Assembly: GCF_009762775.1 (NCBI RefSeq)
Contig: NZ_CP046401.1
Location: 496,001-560,000, forward strand
Source: Maribellus comscasis
GTDB taxonomy: Bacteria > Bacteroidota > Bacteroidia > Bacteroidales > Prolixibacteraceae
Direction: 5' to 3'
DNA: 64,000 nucleotides
A program made the position numbers and the translations under genes. Positions 1 to 7,152 of this stretch are shown here, piece by piece. The notes under the pieces are model-generated. The model did no database searches. It saw only the letters and a list, made by a program, of their open reading frames with translations, and was not told where the DNA came from. Each line of letters opens with the position of its first letter. Positions within the stretch are counted from its first letter, which is position 1.

Positions 1-60
1 GGGGAGGTGGTGAAAAAGCCAAGAGCCAAAAGCTGTGAGTTGGTTCGCCAATTAATCATT
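1..60. repeat. Partial REP-like arm at the window edge
   Basis: The first bases, GGGGAGGTGGT, match the right arm of the palindromic repeat cluster near 3640 (GGGGAGGTGGTTG). This is probably the end of another copy of that G-rich repeat, cut by the window edge. The rest of the stretch up to the AraC gene shows nothing recognisable. Confidence 0.4.
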
Positions 61-73
61 AATAAATAATCAA

Positions 74-913
74 TCAATTCGCTTCCCTGGCTTGTTTTCG
101 GTATTCCGAAGGACTCACACCTTTGTATTTTTTAAAAATCCGGTTTAGATGGCTGACGTCGCTAAATCCCAGTTCATACACCAGTTCGTTAATATGAATG
201 TCGGTATATTGCAGGCGGGTTTCAATTAATTTCAACTTGTAGGCGATTATATAATTCTGCAAACTTTCGCCGATAATACTCTTAAAATATTCGCTTACAT
301 AGGTTAACGACACATTAAAATGTTTTGCCAGTTCTTTGGCTTTTAACATCCGCGGATTATAAATATTTTGGTGAATATAGTTCATGAGTTGCAGGGCATT
401 GGAATCGGTAATCTTACTGTTGCTCACCGGATTTTGCAACAAAAGATTCCGGCCTGAAATAATAATGAGCGTATTAATAATTTGCCGAATCACTTCCTGT
501 TGCTGCGGTTGCTGATTTACCTGTTCGCGAATTAAAGCTTCCACCAATGCGCGCACCAAAGGCTTGTCGGTAATCGTTTTCAGAATACAGCCGGGCAAAT
601 GATTATGGTTGTGAAAAATATACTCAATTTTGCGAATCCACTCCTTTTCCTGTGTTTTTAAATAACTCTCGTTAAAACGGACAAAAAAGAATTTGCTGGG
701 TGTTTTTACTTCAAACGAATGTTTATCCTGCGGAAAAATCAGAAACAATTTGTCTTTGGCGTAAGGCAATTTATGGTCGTTAATTACCTGCACACCTTCT
801 CCCTCCAGCACAAACACCATTTCAAAAAACAAATTCTCCTGCGTTTTCGACTCGTAATGCTCCACTTCCAGCAAGTCCAGCTCCAGGGGCTGATGTAAAG
901 TTCTTACTTTCAT
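74..913 (-). CDS. AraC family transcriptional regulator
   Basis: Transcription factor of 279 residues. Residues about 1-100 look like a cupin-type sensor domain. Residues about 175-279 form the double helix-turn-helix of the AraC family, with a clear first recognition region (AKELAKHFNVSLTYVSEYF) and the family signature near the end (GFSDVSHLNRIFKKYKGVSP). It diverges from the DoxX/reductase operon starting at 999, and an inverted repeat (GTACAAT-N11-ATTGTAC) lies in the shared upstream region, so it probably controls that operon (inference). The effector cannot be read from sequence. Confidence 0.9.
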   Translation of the reverse strand: MKVRTLHQPLELDLLEVEHYESKTQENLFFEMVFVLEGEGVQVINDHKLPYAKDKLFLIFPQDKHSFEVKTPSKFFFVRFNESYLKTQEKEWIRKIEYIFHNHNHLPGCILKTITDKPLVRALVEALIREQVNQQPQQQEVIRQIINTLIIISGRNLLLQNPVSNSKITDSNALQLMNYIHQNIYNPRMLKAKELAKHFNVSLTYVSEYFKSIIGESLQNYIIAYKLKLIETRLQYTDIHINELVYELGFSDVSHLNRIFKKYKGVSPSEYRKQAREAN

Positions 914-923
914 AATAACAATA

Positions 924-948
924 GTACAATAATTTCCAATGATTGTAC
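924..948. promoter_or_regulatory. Inverted repeat operator candidate
   Basis: GTACAAT (924-930) and ATTGTAC (942-948) form a perfect 7-bp inverted repeat with an 11-bp spacer, between the divergent AraC and DoxX genes and just upstream of the promoter-like TAAATTTG at 972. This is a plausible regulator binding site. AraC proteins more often use direct repeats, so the binding protein is uncertain. Confidence 0.4.
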
Positions 949-971
949 AAGTAGAACGGCAATTCAGTTCA

Positions 972-979
972 TAAATTTG
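972..979 (+). promoter_or_regulatory. Bacteroidota -7 promoter element for DoxX operon
   Basis: TAAATTTG fits the Bacteroidota -7 consensus TAnnTTTG, 20 bp before the ATG at 999. A TTG-containing -33 region is only weakly matched around 943-949. An AGGAA ribosome-binding sequence follows at about 992. Confidence 0.5.
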
Positions 980-998
980 TACCTTATATTACAGGAAT

Positions 999-1376
999 AT
1001 GAATAGAATCACATACTTTTTTCTTCGCTTGCCAATAGCAATTTCGCTGTTGGGGCATGGTTTGGTAAGGATGCCAAAACTAAAAGGTTTTGCGGAATGG
1101 ATGGCTACATCGATGGAAAAATCGTTTTTACCCGGCGCATTCATCAAAACATTTGGTTTTGCTCTTCCTTTTTTTGAAGCTCTGATTGGACTTTGGATTT
1201 TGTTGGGTTTCCAAACAAAGTACTCGCTTTATGCGGGTTTAACACTCATGAGCATTCTTATTTTGGGAAGTGCTTCGGTGGAAAACTGGGGAGCCATTCA
1301 AACCCAGTTGGTACATGCGATTTATTTGTTCGGACTGCTTTGGTATTCCGAAATAAAAACACAAAAACATGAATAA
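999..1376 (+). CDS. DoxX family membrane protein
   Basis: Small integral membrane protein of 125 residues with four predicted hydrophobic segments (about 7-25, 48-68, 73-92, 100-118) and the family-like start SLLGHGLVRMPKLKGFAEWM. DoxX proteins are linked to thiol and oxidative-stress functions in some bacteria, but the role here is unknown. It is the first gene of a tight operon: its stop overlaps the next start by 8 nt, followed by two oxidoreductases. The start is supported by an AGGAA sequence 7 nt upstream. Confidence 0.8.
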   Translation: MNRITYFFLRLPIAISLLGHGLVRMPKLKGFAEWMATSMEKSFLPGAFIKTFGFALPFFEALIGLWILLGFQTKYSLYAGLTLMSILILGSASVENWGAIQTQLVHAIYLFGLLWYSEIKTQKHE

Positions 1377-2424
1377 AAAAGTAGCACTTATAGCGGGCGG
1401 AAACGGAATTGTTGGACGAAACCTTTCTCGTTATTTGTCGGGAAGCGACGACTGGGAGGTAATTGTAACATCGAAAACGCCGCTCAAATACGATACAAAA
1501 GCACAGTATGTTTCGCTGGATTTGTCAGATTCGGAAGCGGTGAAGAAACAAAAAGAGCTGCTGAAAAACGTCAGTCATGTATTTTTTGCTGCCTACACCG
1601 AACGACAAAACCCGTATGAACAGGTGGAAGCCAACCAGGCTTTGATTGAGAATTTAATTTTAGGTTTGGAAGCGATTCAGGCTCCTTTGGAACATGTGGT
1701 TTTTATTCAGGGAGGAAAAGCTTACGGGGCGCATTTGGGCATTTACAAAACGCCGGCAAAAGAAACTGACCCGCGAAGTATAACACCCAATTTTTATTAC
1801 AACCAGGAAGATTTTCTTCGCTCGGAATCGCAAAACAAAAACTGGAGCTGGACAGCCATTCGCCCGGATATTGTAATTGGCTACACCATTGGAAACCCGA
1901 TGAATTTATCGAACCTGATAGCGGTTTATGCCACGCTGTGTAAAGAAGAAGGTTTGCCGCTACGCTTTCCGGGATCGCCAAAAGCGTACAAAGTTTTGGT
2001 AAACGTAACCGGCACCGATGTGCTGAACCAAGGCCTGGAATGGGCCGCGACAAACGAAAACACAAAAAATGAAATCTTTAATATAACCAACGGCGATATT
2101 TTCCGCTGGTATCAGGCATTTGAGAAAATTGCCGATTTTTTCGATATGGAAGTGGCCGGGCCGCAAACATTTTCGCTACAGGAATACATGCCGGGAAAAA
2201 CAGCGCTTTGGAACGGAATTGTTGAAAAATACGGTTTGCAAAAAAACAGTCTGAACAACCTGGTACAATGGGGTTTTGGCGATTTTATTTTTAATGTGGA
2301 ATACGATGCGATTTTGGATGTAAACAAAGCCCGCAGATTTGGGTTTCATAAAATGCAAACAGACAGTATTGAATACATCATCAATACTTTTCAGACATTA
2401 AAAGACAAAAAAATAATACCTTAA
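1369..2424 (+). CDS. PRISE-like SDR family oxidoreductase
   Basis: Extended short-chain dehydrogenase/reductase of 351 residues. A Rossmann nucleotide-binding motif (AGGNGIVG) lies near residue 9, and a FYYNQEDFL segment near residue 140 resembles the active-site tyrosine region of PRISE enzymes (progesterone 5-beta-reductase / iridoid synthase-like), which reduce activated C=C bonds with NADPH. The arrangement HVFFAAYTE after the dinucleotide fold also fits. It overlaps the DoxX gene and lies 12 nt before an aldo-keto reductase, so the three are probably co-transcribed for reduction of carbonyl or enone compounds (inference). The substrate is unknown. Confidence 0.8.
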   Translation: MNKKVALIAGGNGIVGRNLSRYLSGSDDWEVIVTSKTPLKYDTKAQYVSLDLSDSEAVKKQKELLKNVSHVFFAAYTERQNPYEQVEANQALIENLILGLEAIQAPLEHVVFIQGGKAYGAHLGIYKTPAKETDPRSITPNFYYNQEDFLRSESQNKNWSWTAIRPDIVIGYTIGNPMNLSNLIAVYATLCKEEGLPLRFPGSPKAYKVLVNVTGTDVLNQGLEWAATNENTKNEIFNITNGDIFRWYQAFEKIADFFDMEVAGPQTFSLQEYMPGKTALWNGIVEKYGLQKNSLNNLVQWGFGDFIFNVEYDAILDVNKARRFGFHKMQTDSIEYIINTFQTLKDKKIIP

Positions 2425-2436
2425 AAATAGATAGAT

Positions 2437-3384
2437 ATGAAAAAAGTAACAATTAAAAATACCGATTTAGAGGTTGCTCCAATCAATTTTGGAGGAAATG
2501 TATTTGGATGGACTTTAGACGAAAAACAATCGTTTGATATACTGGATAAATTTGTTGGCGGAGGTTTTAATTTTATTGATACGGCCAACACCTATTCATG
2601 GTGGGTGAACGGTACCGGCGGACAATCGGAAACTATTATCGGCAACTGGATGAAAGCCAAAGGCAACCGTAGCGATTTGGTAATTGCTACCAAAGTTGGT
2701 TCGGAAACCAAAGAACATGGTGTTGACAGCAGTAAAAAACATATTTTGAAATCGGTGGACGAGTCGCTGGCGCGTTTACAAACCGATTACATTGATTTGT
2801 ACTACACGCATTTTGATGATGAAAAAACACCGGTGGAAGAAACCATGGAAGCGTATAACGAAATCGTAAAAGCAGGAAAAGTTCGTTATATCGCAGCTTC
2901 GAATGTTTCGCCGGAACGATTGCTGGCATCGATGGAAGTGGCAGAAAAAAACAACTTCCCAAAATATGTTGCACTTCAGCCGCACTACAATTTATTGATT
3001 CGCGACAAATTTGAAAAACAATATGCTCCGTTAGCAGAAAAATTCAACTGGAGCGTTTTCACGTATTGGTCGCTGGAAGCCGGATTTTTAACCGGGAAAT
3101 ATAAAACCGAAGCTGATTTTGATAAAAGTCCGCGTGGTGCCGGAATAAAACAACATTTCGACGACAGAGGAAAAGCCATTTTAAAAGCCCTGGATGAAGT
3201 AGCTAAAAAACACGGCAGTCACCCGGCTACTGTTTCATTGGCATGGTTGCTGGCCAATCCCTTGGTAACGGCTCCGATTGTAAGTGCCACAAGCGAGAAT
3301 CAGTTAAAAACATTGTTTTCAGCTCCGGAATTACAGCTGGATGCAGAAGATTTATCCTTATTGGAAAAGGTAAGTAAAAGTTAA
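2437..3384 (+). CDS. Aldo/keto reductase
   Basis: NAD(P)H-dependent aldo/keto reductase of 315 residues with a TIM-barrel layout. The catalytic tetrad is visible as Asp48 and Tyr53 (FIDTANTY), Lys86 (VIATKVG) and His125 (DLYYTHFD). The IAASN and C-terminal APIVSATSENQL segments fit cofactor binding, as in the general-stress AKR11/12-type proteins. It is the last gene of the operon with DoxX and the PRISE-like SDR. A strong hairpin follows at 3435-3463. Substrate not predictable. Confidence 0.88.
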   Translation: MKKVTIKNTDLEVAPINFGGNVFGWTLDEKQSFDILDKFVGGGFNFIDTANTYSWWVNGTGGQSETIIGNWMKAKGNRSDLVIATKVGSETKEHGVDSSKKHILKSVDESLARLQTDYIDLYYTHFDDEKTPVEETMEAYNEIVKAGKVRYIAASNVSPERLLASMEVAEKNNFPKYVALQPHYNLLIRDKFEKQYAPLAEKFNWSVFTYWSLEAGFLTGKYKTEADFDKSPRGAGIKQHFDDRGKAILKALDEVAKKHGSHPATVSLAWLLANPLVTAPIVSATSENQLKTLFSAPELQLDAEDLSLLEKVSKS

Positions 3385-3434
3385 GAATGTGGAACAAAGT
3401 TGAACCTGTTTCCGGGTTCTTCTTTTCGTTATCG

Positions 3435-3463
3435 AATAGCCACGGGCGAAACCCGTGGCTATT
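3435..3463 (+). terminator. Strong hairpin terminator / palindromic repeat
   Basis: A perfect 12-bp stem (AATAGCCACGGG at 3435-3446 with CCCGTGGCTATT at 3452-3463, loop CGAAA) is followed by a T-rich run, 50 bp after the aldo-keto reductase stop. It can end the 999-3384 operon, and it also looks like a dispersed Bacteroidota palindrome. Confidence 0.7.
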
Positions 3464-3507
3464 ATTATTTTATTACTATTCTATAAAATTCCTGTCTTTA
3501 TTTTACC

Positions 3508-3655
3508 ACCCCGTTTCGAGTGCTCGAAACACCCCTCCTTGGAGGAGGGGAAATTGGCGCTTCAATAATTTTTCTGTAATCCCAATTTTATATTTTATGA
3601 ATGTTTCTCCTCCTGCCAGGAGGCGTACCTGAGTATGCGAAGGGGAGGTGGTTGT
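3508..3655. repeat. Composite REP-like palindrome cluster
   Basis: The gene-free stretch 3385-3690 holds, besides the terminator, three further palindromes: GTTTCGAG-TG-CTCGAAAC (3513-3530), CCCCTCCT-TGG-AGGAGGGG (3532-3550) and CCTCCTG-C-CAGGAGG (3609-3623), followed by GGGGAGGTGG. The CCCCTCC/GGAGGGG type recurs at 44552-44568 and, as CCCCTC/GAGGGG, at 46575-46591. I see no coding potential here. Confidence 0.65.
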
Positions 3656-3690
3656 TTATTTTATAAAAATTTTCCCAAAGGAATATCACA

Positions 3691-4350
3691 TCAACTCCAC
3701 ACTGATAAAACAGCTTCTTTTACGGGTGTTACGCCGGCACTCATCACCATAATTTTGCCAATGGTTTCCGGGTGGTTCAGCACTTCCAGAATTGAAGTTG
3801 CCACATCCTCGCGTGAAATTTCGCTTTGCACTCCTTCGGGTGTTGGTTTTATGGTCACTGTTTCACTTCCAGCCTCATCGGTCAGGCGCACCGGGCGCAA
3901 AATGGTATAATCCAGATTGGTTCGCTGCAATTCCCTGTCGGCAAAATGTTTGGCAATGTAATACGGTTTAATTCCCGAAGCTTCCCATTTGGAACGGTCG
4001 TCGGCAAAACAGGCACTCACCATTACATACCGTTTTACTCCGGCTTGTTCGGCGGCAAGCATACTTTTTACGGCACCGTCGAGGTCAATTTCCAGGGTTT
4101 TATCAAACCCGGTTTTGCCACCGGAACCGGCAGTAAACACAACGGCATCAAAGCCTTTTATTGTTTGCGCGATTTCGTCCACACTGCTTTCCAGACTGGC
4201 TACACAAACCGGTACGTCCATTGCTTCAAAAAAAGCGCGTTGTTCTTCTTTTCGAATAAATGCGGTGGGAGAAAACTGCGCCGATGCTTTCATTTTTTCC
4301 GTTGTAAGTTTCCCTATTTTCCCGTGTGCTCCTATAATTAGTACTTTCAT
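3691..4350 (-). CDS. NAD(P)-binding SDR family protein
   Basis: Atypical short-chain dehydrogenase of 219 residues with a Rossmann motif at the N terminus (LIIGAHGKIGKLTTE) and a family-typical VVFTAGSGG segment near residue 70. A YIAKHFADRELQRTNLDYTI segment matches the position of the active-site Tyr/Lys and the C-terminal start of the NmrA/YtfG-like group. It probably reduces a small carbonyl compound or quinone, or acts as a redox sensor; these cannot be separated from sequence. It stands alone on the minus strand, followed upstream by a repeat-rich gap. Confidence 0.78.
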   Translation of the reverse strand: MKVLIIGAHGKIGKLTTEKMKASAQFSPTAFIRKEEQRAFFEAMDVPVCVASLESSVDEIAQTIKGFDAVVFTAGSGGKTGFDKTLEIDLDGAVKSMLAAEQAGVKRYVMVSACFADDRSKWEASGIKPYYIAKHFADRELQRTNLDYTILRPVRLTDEAGSETVTIKPTPEGVQSEISREDVATSILEVLNHPETIGKIMVMSAGVTPVKEAVLSVWS

Positions 4351-4384
4351 ATTTTGTTATTTAATTTATTAGATTCAAGAGCAA

Positions 4385-4765
4385 AGAGCAAAGAACTAAG
4401 ATCCAAAACATTTCAAAAAATCGTATTGCTGAATTTAGTTCAGTAACTGATTCTATTTTGAAAGATCCTGAAACAAGTTCAGCATGACCTAAGGCATGAA
4501 GTCAGGAATCAAGATGTTAGAACTAAGATCCAAGATCCAAGACATTTCAAAAGATCGTCTTGCTAAATTTAGTTCAGCAGCTGTTTGTGTTTTGAAAGAT
4601 CCTGAAACAAGTTCAGGATGACGTAAAGTACAAAATGACAAAATCAGATTTTTTTCTCCTATCTCAAAACCTGTAACTCGCATCTTTGAACTCTGAACTC
4701 AGAACCCAAAACTCTGAACTCTCTACTTTGAACTCTGAACTCGTGGCTCAAAGCCCACAGCCTTC
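4385..4765. repeat. Dispersed repeat cluster (two long copies plus AACTCTGA runs)
   Basis: Gene-free. Two direct copies of a ~100-bp unit (about 4393-4487 and 4520-4625) share GAACTAAGATCCAA, CATTTCAAAA, TTTAGTTCAG and the palindromic core CCTGAAACAAGTTCAGG. A third partial copy lies at about 5835-5910. The second copy is followed by low-complexity repeats of AACTCTGAACT (4680-4750). A CCTGAAACAAGTTCAGG-type palindrome is common in Bacteroidota intergenic regions (recollection, not checked). Confidence 0.65.
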
Positions 4766-4993
4766 CTACATCTTATACCCCGGCTTTTTATAAAGCAGGT
4801 CTTCCCTCGCCATGATTTCCTTTTCGTAAACTTCACCCTTCCACTCTTCCGGCAAAAAATCTTCAATCGCAACCGAATACGATTTATCTTCCAAACCAAG
4901 AACTTTCTGCGCAGCTTTCATTAGTTCGGTGGCGAGTTGTTGTTTCTCCTCTTCGGTTTTCCCTTTAAACAGTTTAATTTGAATATGTGGCAT
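4766..4993 (-). CDS. 4-oxalocrotonate tautomerase-like protein
   Basis: Small protein of 75 residues starting Met-Pro-His. After methionine removal, Pro1 would be the catalytic base of the tautomerase superfamily (4-OT/PptA-like). The MPHIQIKLFKGKTEEEKQQL start and the length fit the family. The physiological substrate is unknown; such proteins act as keto-enol tautomerases, usually as oligomers. It sits alone between repeat blocks. ATG start at 4993. Confidence 0.8.
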   Translation of the reverse strand: MPHIQIKLFKGKTEEEKQQLATELMKAAQKVLGLEDKSYSVAIEDFLPEEWKGEVYEKEIMAREDLLYKKPGYKM

Positions 4994-5045
4994 ATTTCTT
5001 CTTTTGTAAATATGAATTGGTTAAATTATTTATGTCTGTTCACAG

Positions 5046-5364
5046 TTCGACTCCGCTCACTGTGACTACTAGCCCGCACACTGTAACTGTCACACTACTC
5101 GCTGTGATTACCAGGCAGCTCCATTGTGACTGTCAGACTGCTCACCGTGATTACCAGCCCACTCATTATGACTGCCAGACTACTCACTGTGATTATCAAG
5201 CCAGCTTCATTGTGACTGTTGAACTGCTCATTTTGACTACTACACTGCTTTCTGTGACTGTCAGGCTGCTCTTTGTGACTGTTACACTGCTTTCTGTGAC
5301 TGTCAGGCCACTCATTGTGACTGTTACACTGCTCACTTTGACTGTCAGACTGAGCGGAATCGAA
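5046..5364. repeat. 21-bp tandem repeat array with terminal inverted repeats
   Basis: About 14 degenerate units of 21 bp (consensus near TGTGACTGTCAGACTGCTCA) fill 5060-5350, with rare 22-23-bp units. The array is bounded by TTCGACTCCGCTCA (5046-5059) and TGAGCGGAATCGAA (5351-5364), inverted copies of each other with one mismatch. The period is a multiple of three, so long stop-free frames cross it, but the translation is repetitive and not protein-like. It lies between the convergently placed ends of two genes and may be a non-autonomous palindromic element expanded internally. Confidence 0.85.
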
Positions 5365-5380
5365 GTCTGAATTTTACAGA

Positions 5381-5782
5381 TTACGCTTCCAATTTACTGA
5401 ATTCTTCGTCGCTGACCGCCTCCAGCCACTCGTTTGTGGCACCTTCTGCAGGCACAGAAAGCGCGATATGTGCAAACCAGCTGTCTTTAGTGGCTCCGTG
5501 CCAGTGTTTTACTCCTGCAGGAATATTTACCACATCGCCGGGATTTAATAAACGGGCCGGCTTCCCTTCTTCCTGGTACCAGCCTGTTCCGGCCGTACAA
5601 AAAAGAATCTGACCGCCTTTGTGATGAATGTACCAGTTGTTGCGACAGCCCGGTTCAAAAGTCACGTTAAAAGCCGGAGCCCCTTCCAAGGTTAAAACGG
5701 CTAAATAACTCTGCCCTGTAAAGTACTGTGCGTAGGCCTCATTTTTTTCTCCCAAGGGAAATATTTGTTTAAACTCACTCAT
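5381..5782 (-). CDS. Cupin domain protein
   Basis: Single-domain cupin of 133 residues. Motif 1 is CRNNWYIHHKGGQILFCTAG (about 47-66), with histidines and the conserved glycine-rich turn. Motif 2 is PGDVVNIPAGVKHWHGA (about 82-98), with the PG-x5-P-x-G-x2-H pattern. This is the family often found near carboxymuconolactone decarboxylase-like proteins, which bind a metal through His/Glu. Enzyme or sensor role cannot be told apart. Neighbours (tautomerase, aldo-keto reductase) suggest a small-molecule detoxification or redox group (inference). Confidence 0.8.
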   Translation of the reverse strand: MSEFKQIFPLGEKNEAYAQYFTGQSYLAVLTLEGAPAFNVTFEPGCRNNWYIHHKGGQILFCTAGTGWYQEEGKPARLLNPGDVVNIPAGVKHWHGATKDSWFAHIALSVPAEGATNEWLEAVSDEEFSKLEA

Positions 5783-5799
5783 TTTTTTTATCTATTTAT

Positions 5800-5980
5800 T
5801 GGTTAATTTTTAAGAATAAAGATTCAAGAGCAAAGATTCAAGACATTTTGAAAGATCCTGAAACAAGTTCAGGATGATGTAAAGTACAAAATAACGAAAT
5901 CAGATTTCCTCGTATCTCAAAACTCTGAACTTTGAACTCTGAACTCGAAACTCTGAACTCACATCTCACATCCTGCGACA
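5800..5980. repeat. Third copy of the dispersed CCTGAAACAAGTTCAGG repeat
   Basis: The gap between the cupin and the aldo-keto reductase repeats the block seen at 4520-4740: TTTGAAAGATCCTGAAACAA, TTCAGGATGATGTAAAGTAC, ATCAGATTT, then runs of AACTCTGAACT. The two blocks flank the tautomerase-cupin pair in direct orientation. Confidence 0.65.
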
Positions 5981-5981
5981 G

Positions 5982-6824
5982 TTATTTCAACTTCCCTCCG
6001 TAAACAGGAAACATACTGGCTTCGCCATAGTTCTCAATTTGTTCCACATTTTTCAGAAATTCCATATCTTCTGCTGAAATGACAAAATCAACGTCCGCAT
6101 TATTTTTCATATGCGCGGGATTTGCTGTTTTTGGCAAAGGAAGAAGATCCAGTTCCAGGCAGTAACGGATTCCAAGTTGAGGAACAGAAGCTCCGTATTT
6201 CTTAGCTATCTTTTTCACTTCCCGGTTTTTCATCAACTCTCCGTGTACGATTGGAGAATAAGCTTCTACGAGAACATCGTTCTCCTTACAATATTCAATC
6301 AACCCGTTGGGCGTGTTGCTAATGTGTGCCAGAATCTGGTTCACCATTGGTTTTACGGTACAAACCTCCAGAATATTTTCGATATCGGCTTTTTGAAAAT
6401 TGGAAACACCAATAGCGCGAATCTTTCCGGCTTTGTATGCTTCTTCCAGCGCTTTCCAAGCCTGACGGTTTCCATCAGAATAGGAATCATTTTCGTGAAA
6501 TTCCATCCACGGTTTCGGACTGTGAATAATCATCATATCAATGTAATCCAGCCCCAGTGTTTTTAGTGAAATGTTGATAGACGCTACTGCCTTGTCGTAC
6601 GATTTTACCTCAGCCGCTAATTTTGTGGTTACAAACAACTCTTCGCGTTTCACACCACAAGTCCGGATTCCCTCTCCTACTCCGCGCTCATTTTGATAGG
6701 CCTGAGCTGAATCGATATGCCAGTAACCCATTTCCACGGCATCTTTTACCGCCTGAGCTGCATTTTCATCACGAATAAACCAGGTTCCGAGTCCCAGTTT
6801 TGGAATCTCAACTCCATTTAGCAA
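5982..6824 (-). CDS. Aldo/keto reductase, 5-prime end frame-disrupted
   Basis: Aldo/keto reductase close to 2,5-diketo-D-gluconate reductases, 280 residues from a TTG codon. The tetrad is Asp38/Tyr43 (HIDSAQAY), Lys68 (VTTKL) and His101 (MMIIHSP), followed by AIGVSNF. The TTG at 6824 has no ribosome-binding site. A good AGGAG (6863-6858) precedes ATG ATG at 6852-6847, which reads MMILEEKYTIA and then leaves frame. Removing one A from the AAA at 6819-6817 would join it to NGVEIPKLGLGTW, a normal family N terminus. So the gene carries a one-base insertion, a sequencing error, or is rescued from TTG. Confidence 0.82.
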   Translation of the reverse strand: MLNGVEIPKLGLGTWFIRDENAAQAVKDAVEMGYWHIDSAQAYQNERGVGEGIRTCGVKREELFVTTKLAAEVKSYDKAVASINISLKTLGLDYIDMMIIHSPKPWMEFHENDSYSDGNRQAWKALEEAYKAGKIRAIGVSNFQKADIENILEVCTVKPMVNQILAHISNTPNGLIEYCKENDVLVEAYSPIVHGELMKNREVKKIAKKYGASVPQLGIRYCLELDLLPLPKTANPAHMKNNADVDFVISAEDMEFLKNVEQIENYGEASMFPVYGGKLK

Positions 6825-7152
6825 TGGTATATTTTTCTTCTAAAATCATCATTTTTATCTCCTGTAATCTTTTACTATTTTAATTCAACAACTTCGTAGC
6901 AGTTGCACTTTATTTTATCATTTTCATCGGCAAACACGATTGCAAAACCAACGATACAACAGTACAGTGAAGAAGTGTTGAGAGGGTAAATATTATCAAA
7001 CCAATACTTATGAATTTCAAACAATAACTCTCTTTCTCATCTTTTATTTTTAAATTCGAAAAATACTTGCTGTTAAAAAAGCACAGACAATTCAGGATAA
7101 TTTTTATTTTATCTGAAAGTATATTGAGCAACATCTAAACCAAAATTTAACC

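Noticed and set aside
3826..4372. Two plus-strand frames of 127-171 codons
   Set aside because: They lie antisense to the well-supported SDR gene at 3691-4350 and lack family features.
5046..5364. CRISPR array
   Set aside because: Units are contiguous 21-mers without unique spacers, and no cas genes are nearby.
4987..5370. 127-codon frame across the 21-bp tandem array
   Set aside because: Open only because the repeat period is a multiple of three; the translation is a monotonous Thr/Val/Leu repeat with no ribosome-binding site.
6910..7134. 74-codon minus-strand frame before the GH78 gene
   Set aside because: AT-rich, hydrophobic, no ribosome-binding site or recognisable family; it occupies the promoter region of the GH78 gene.
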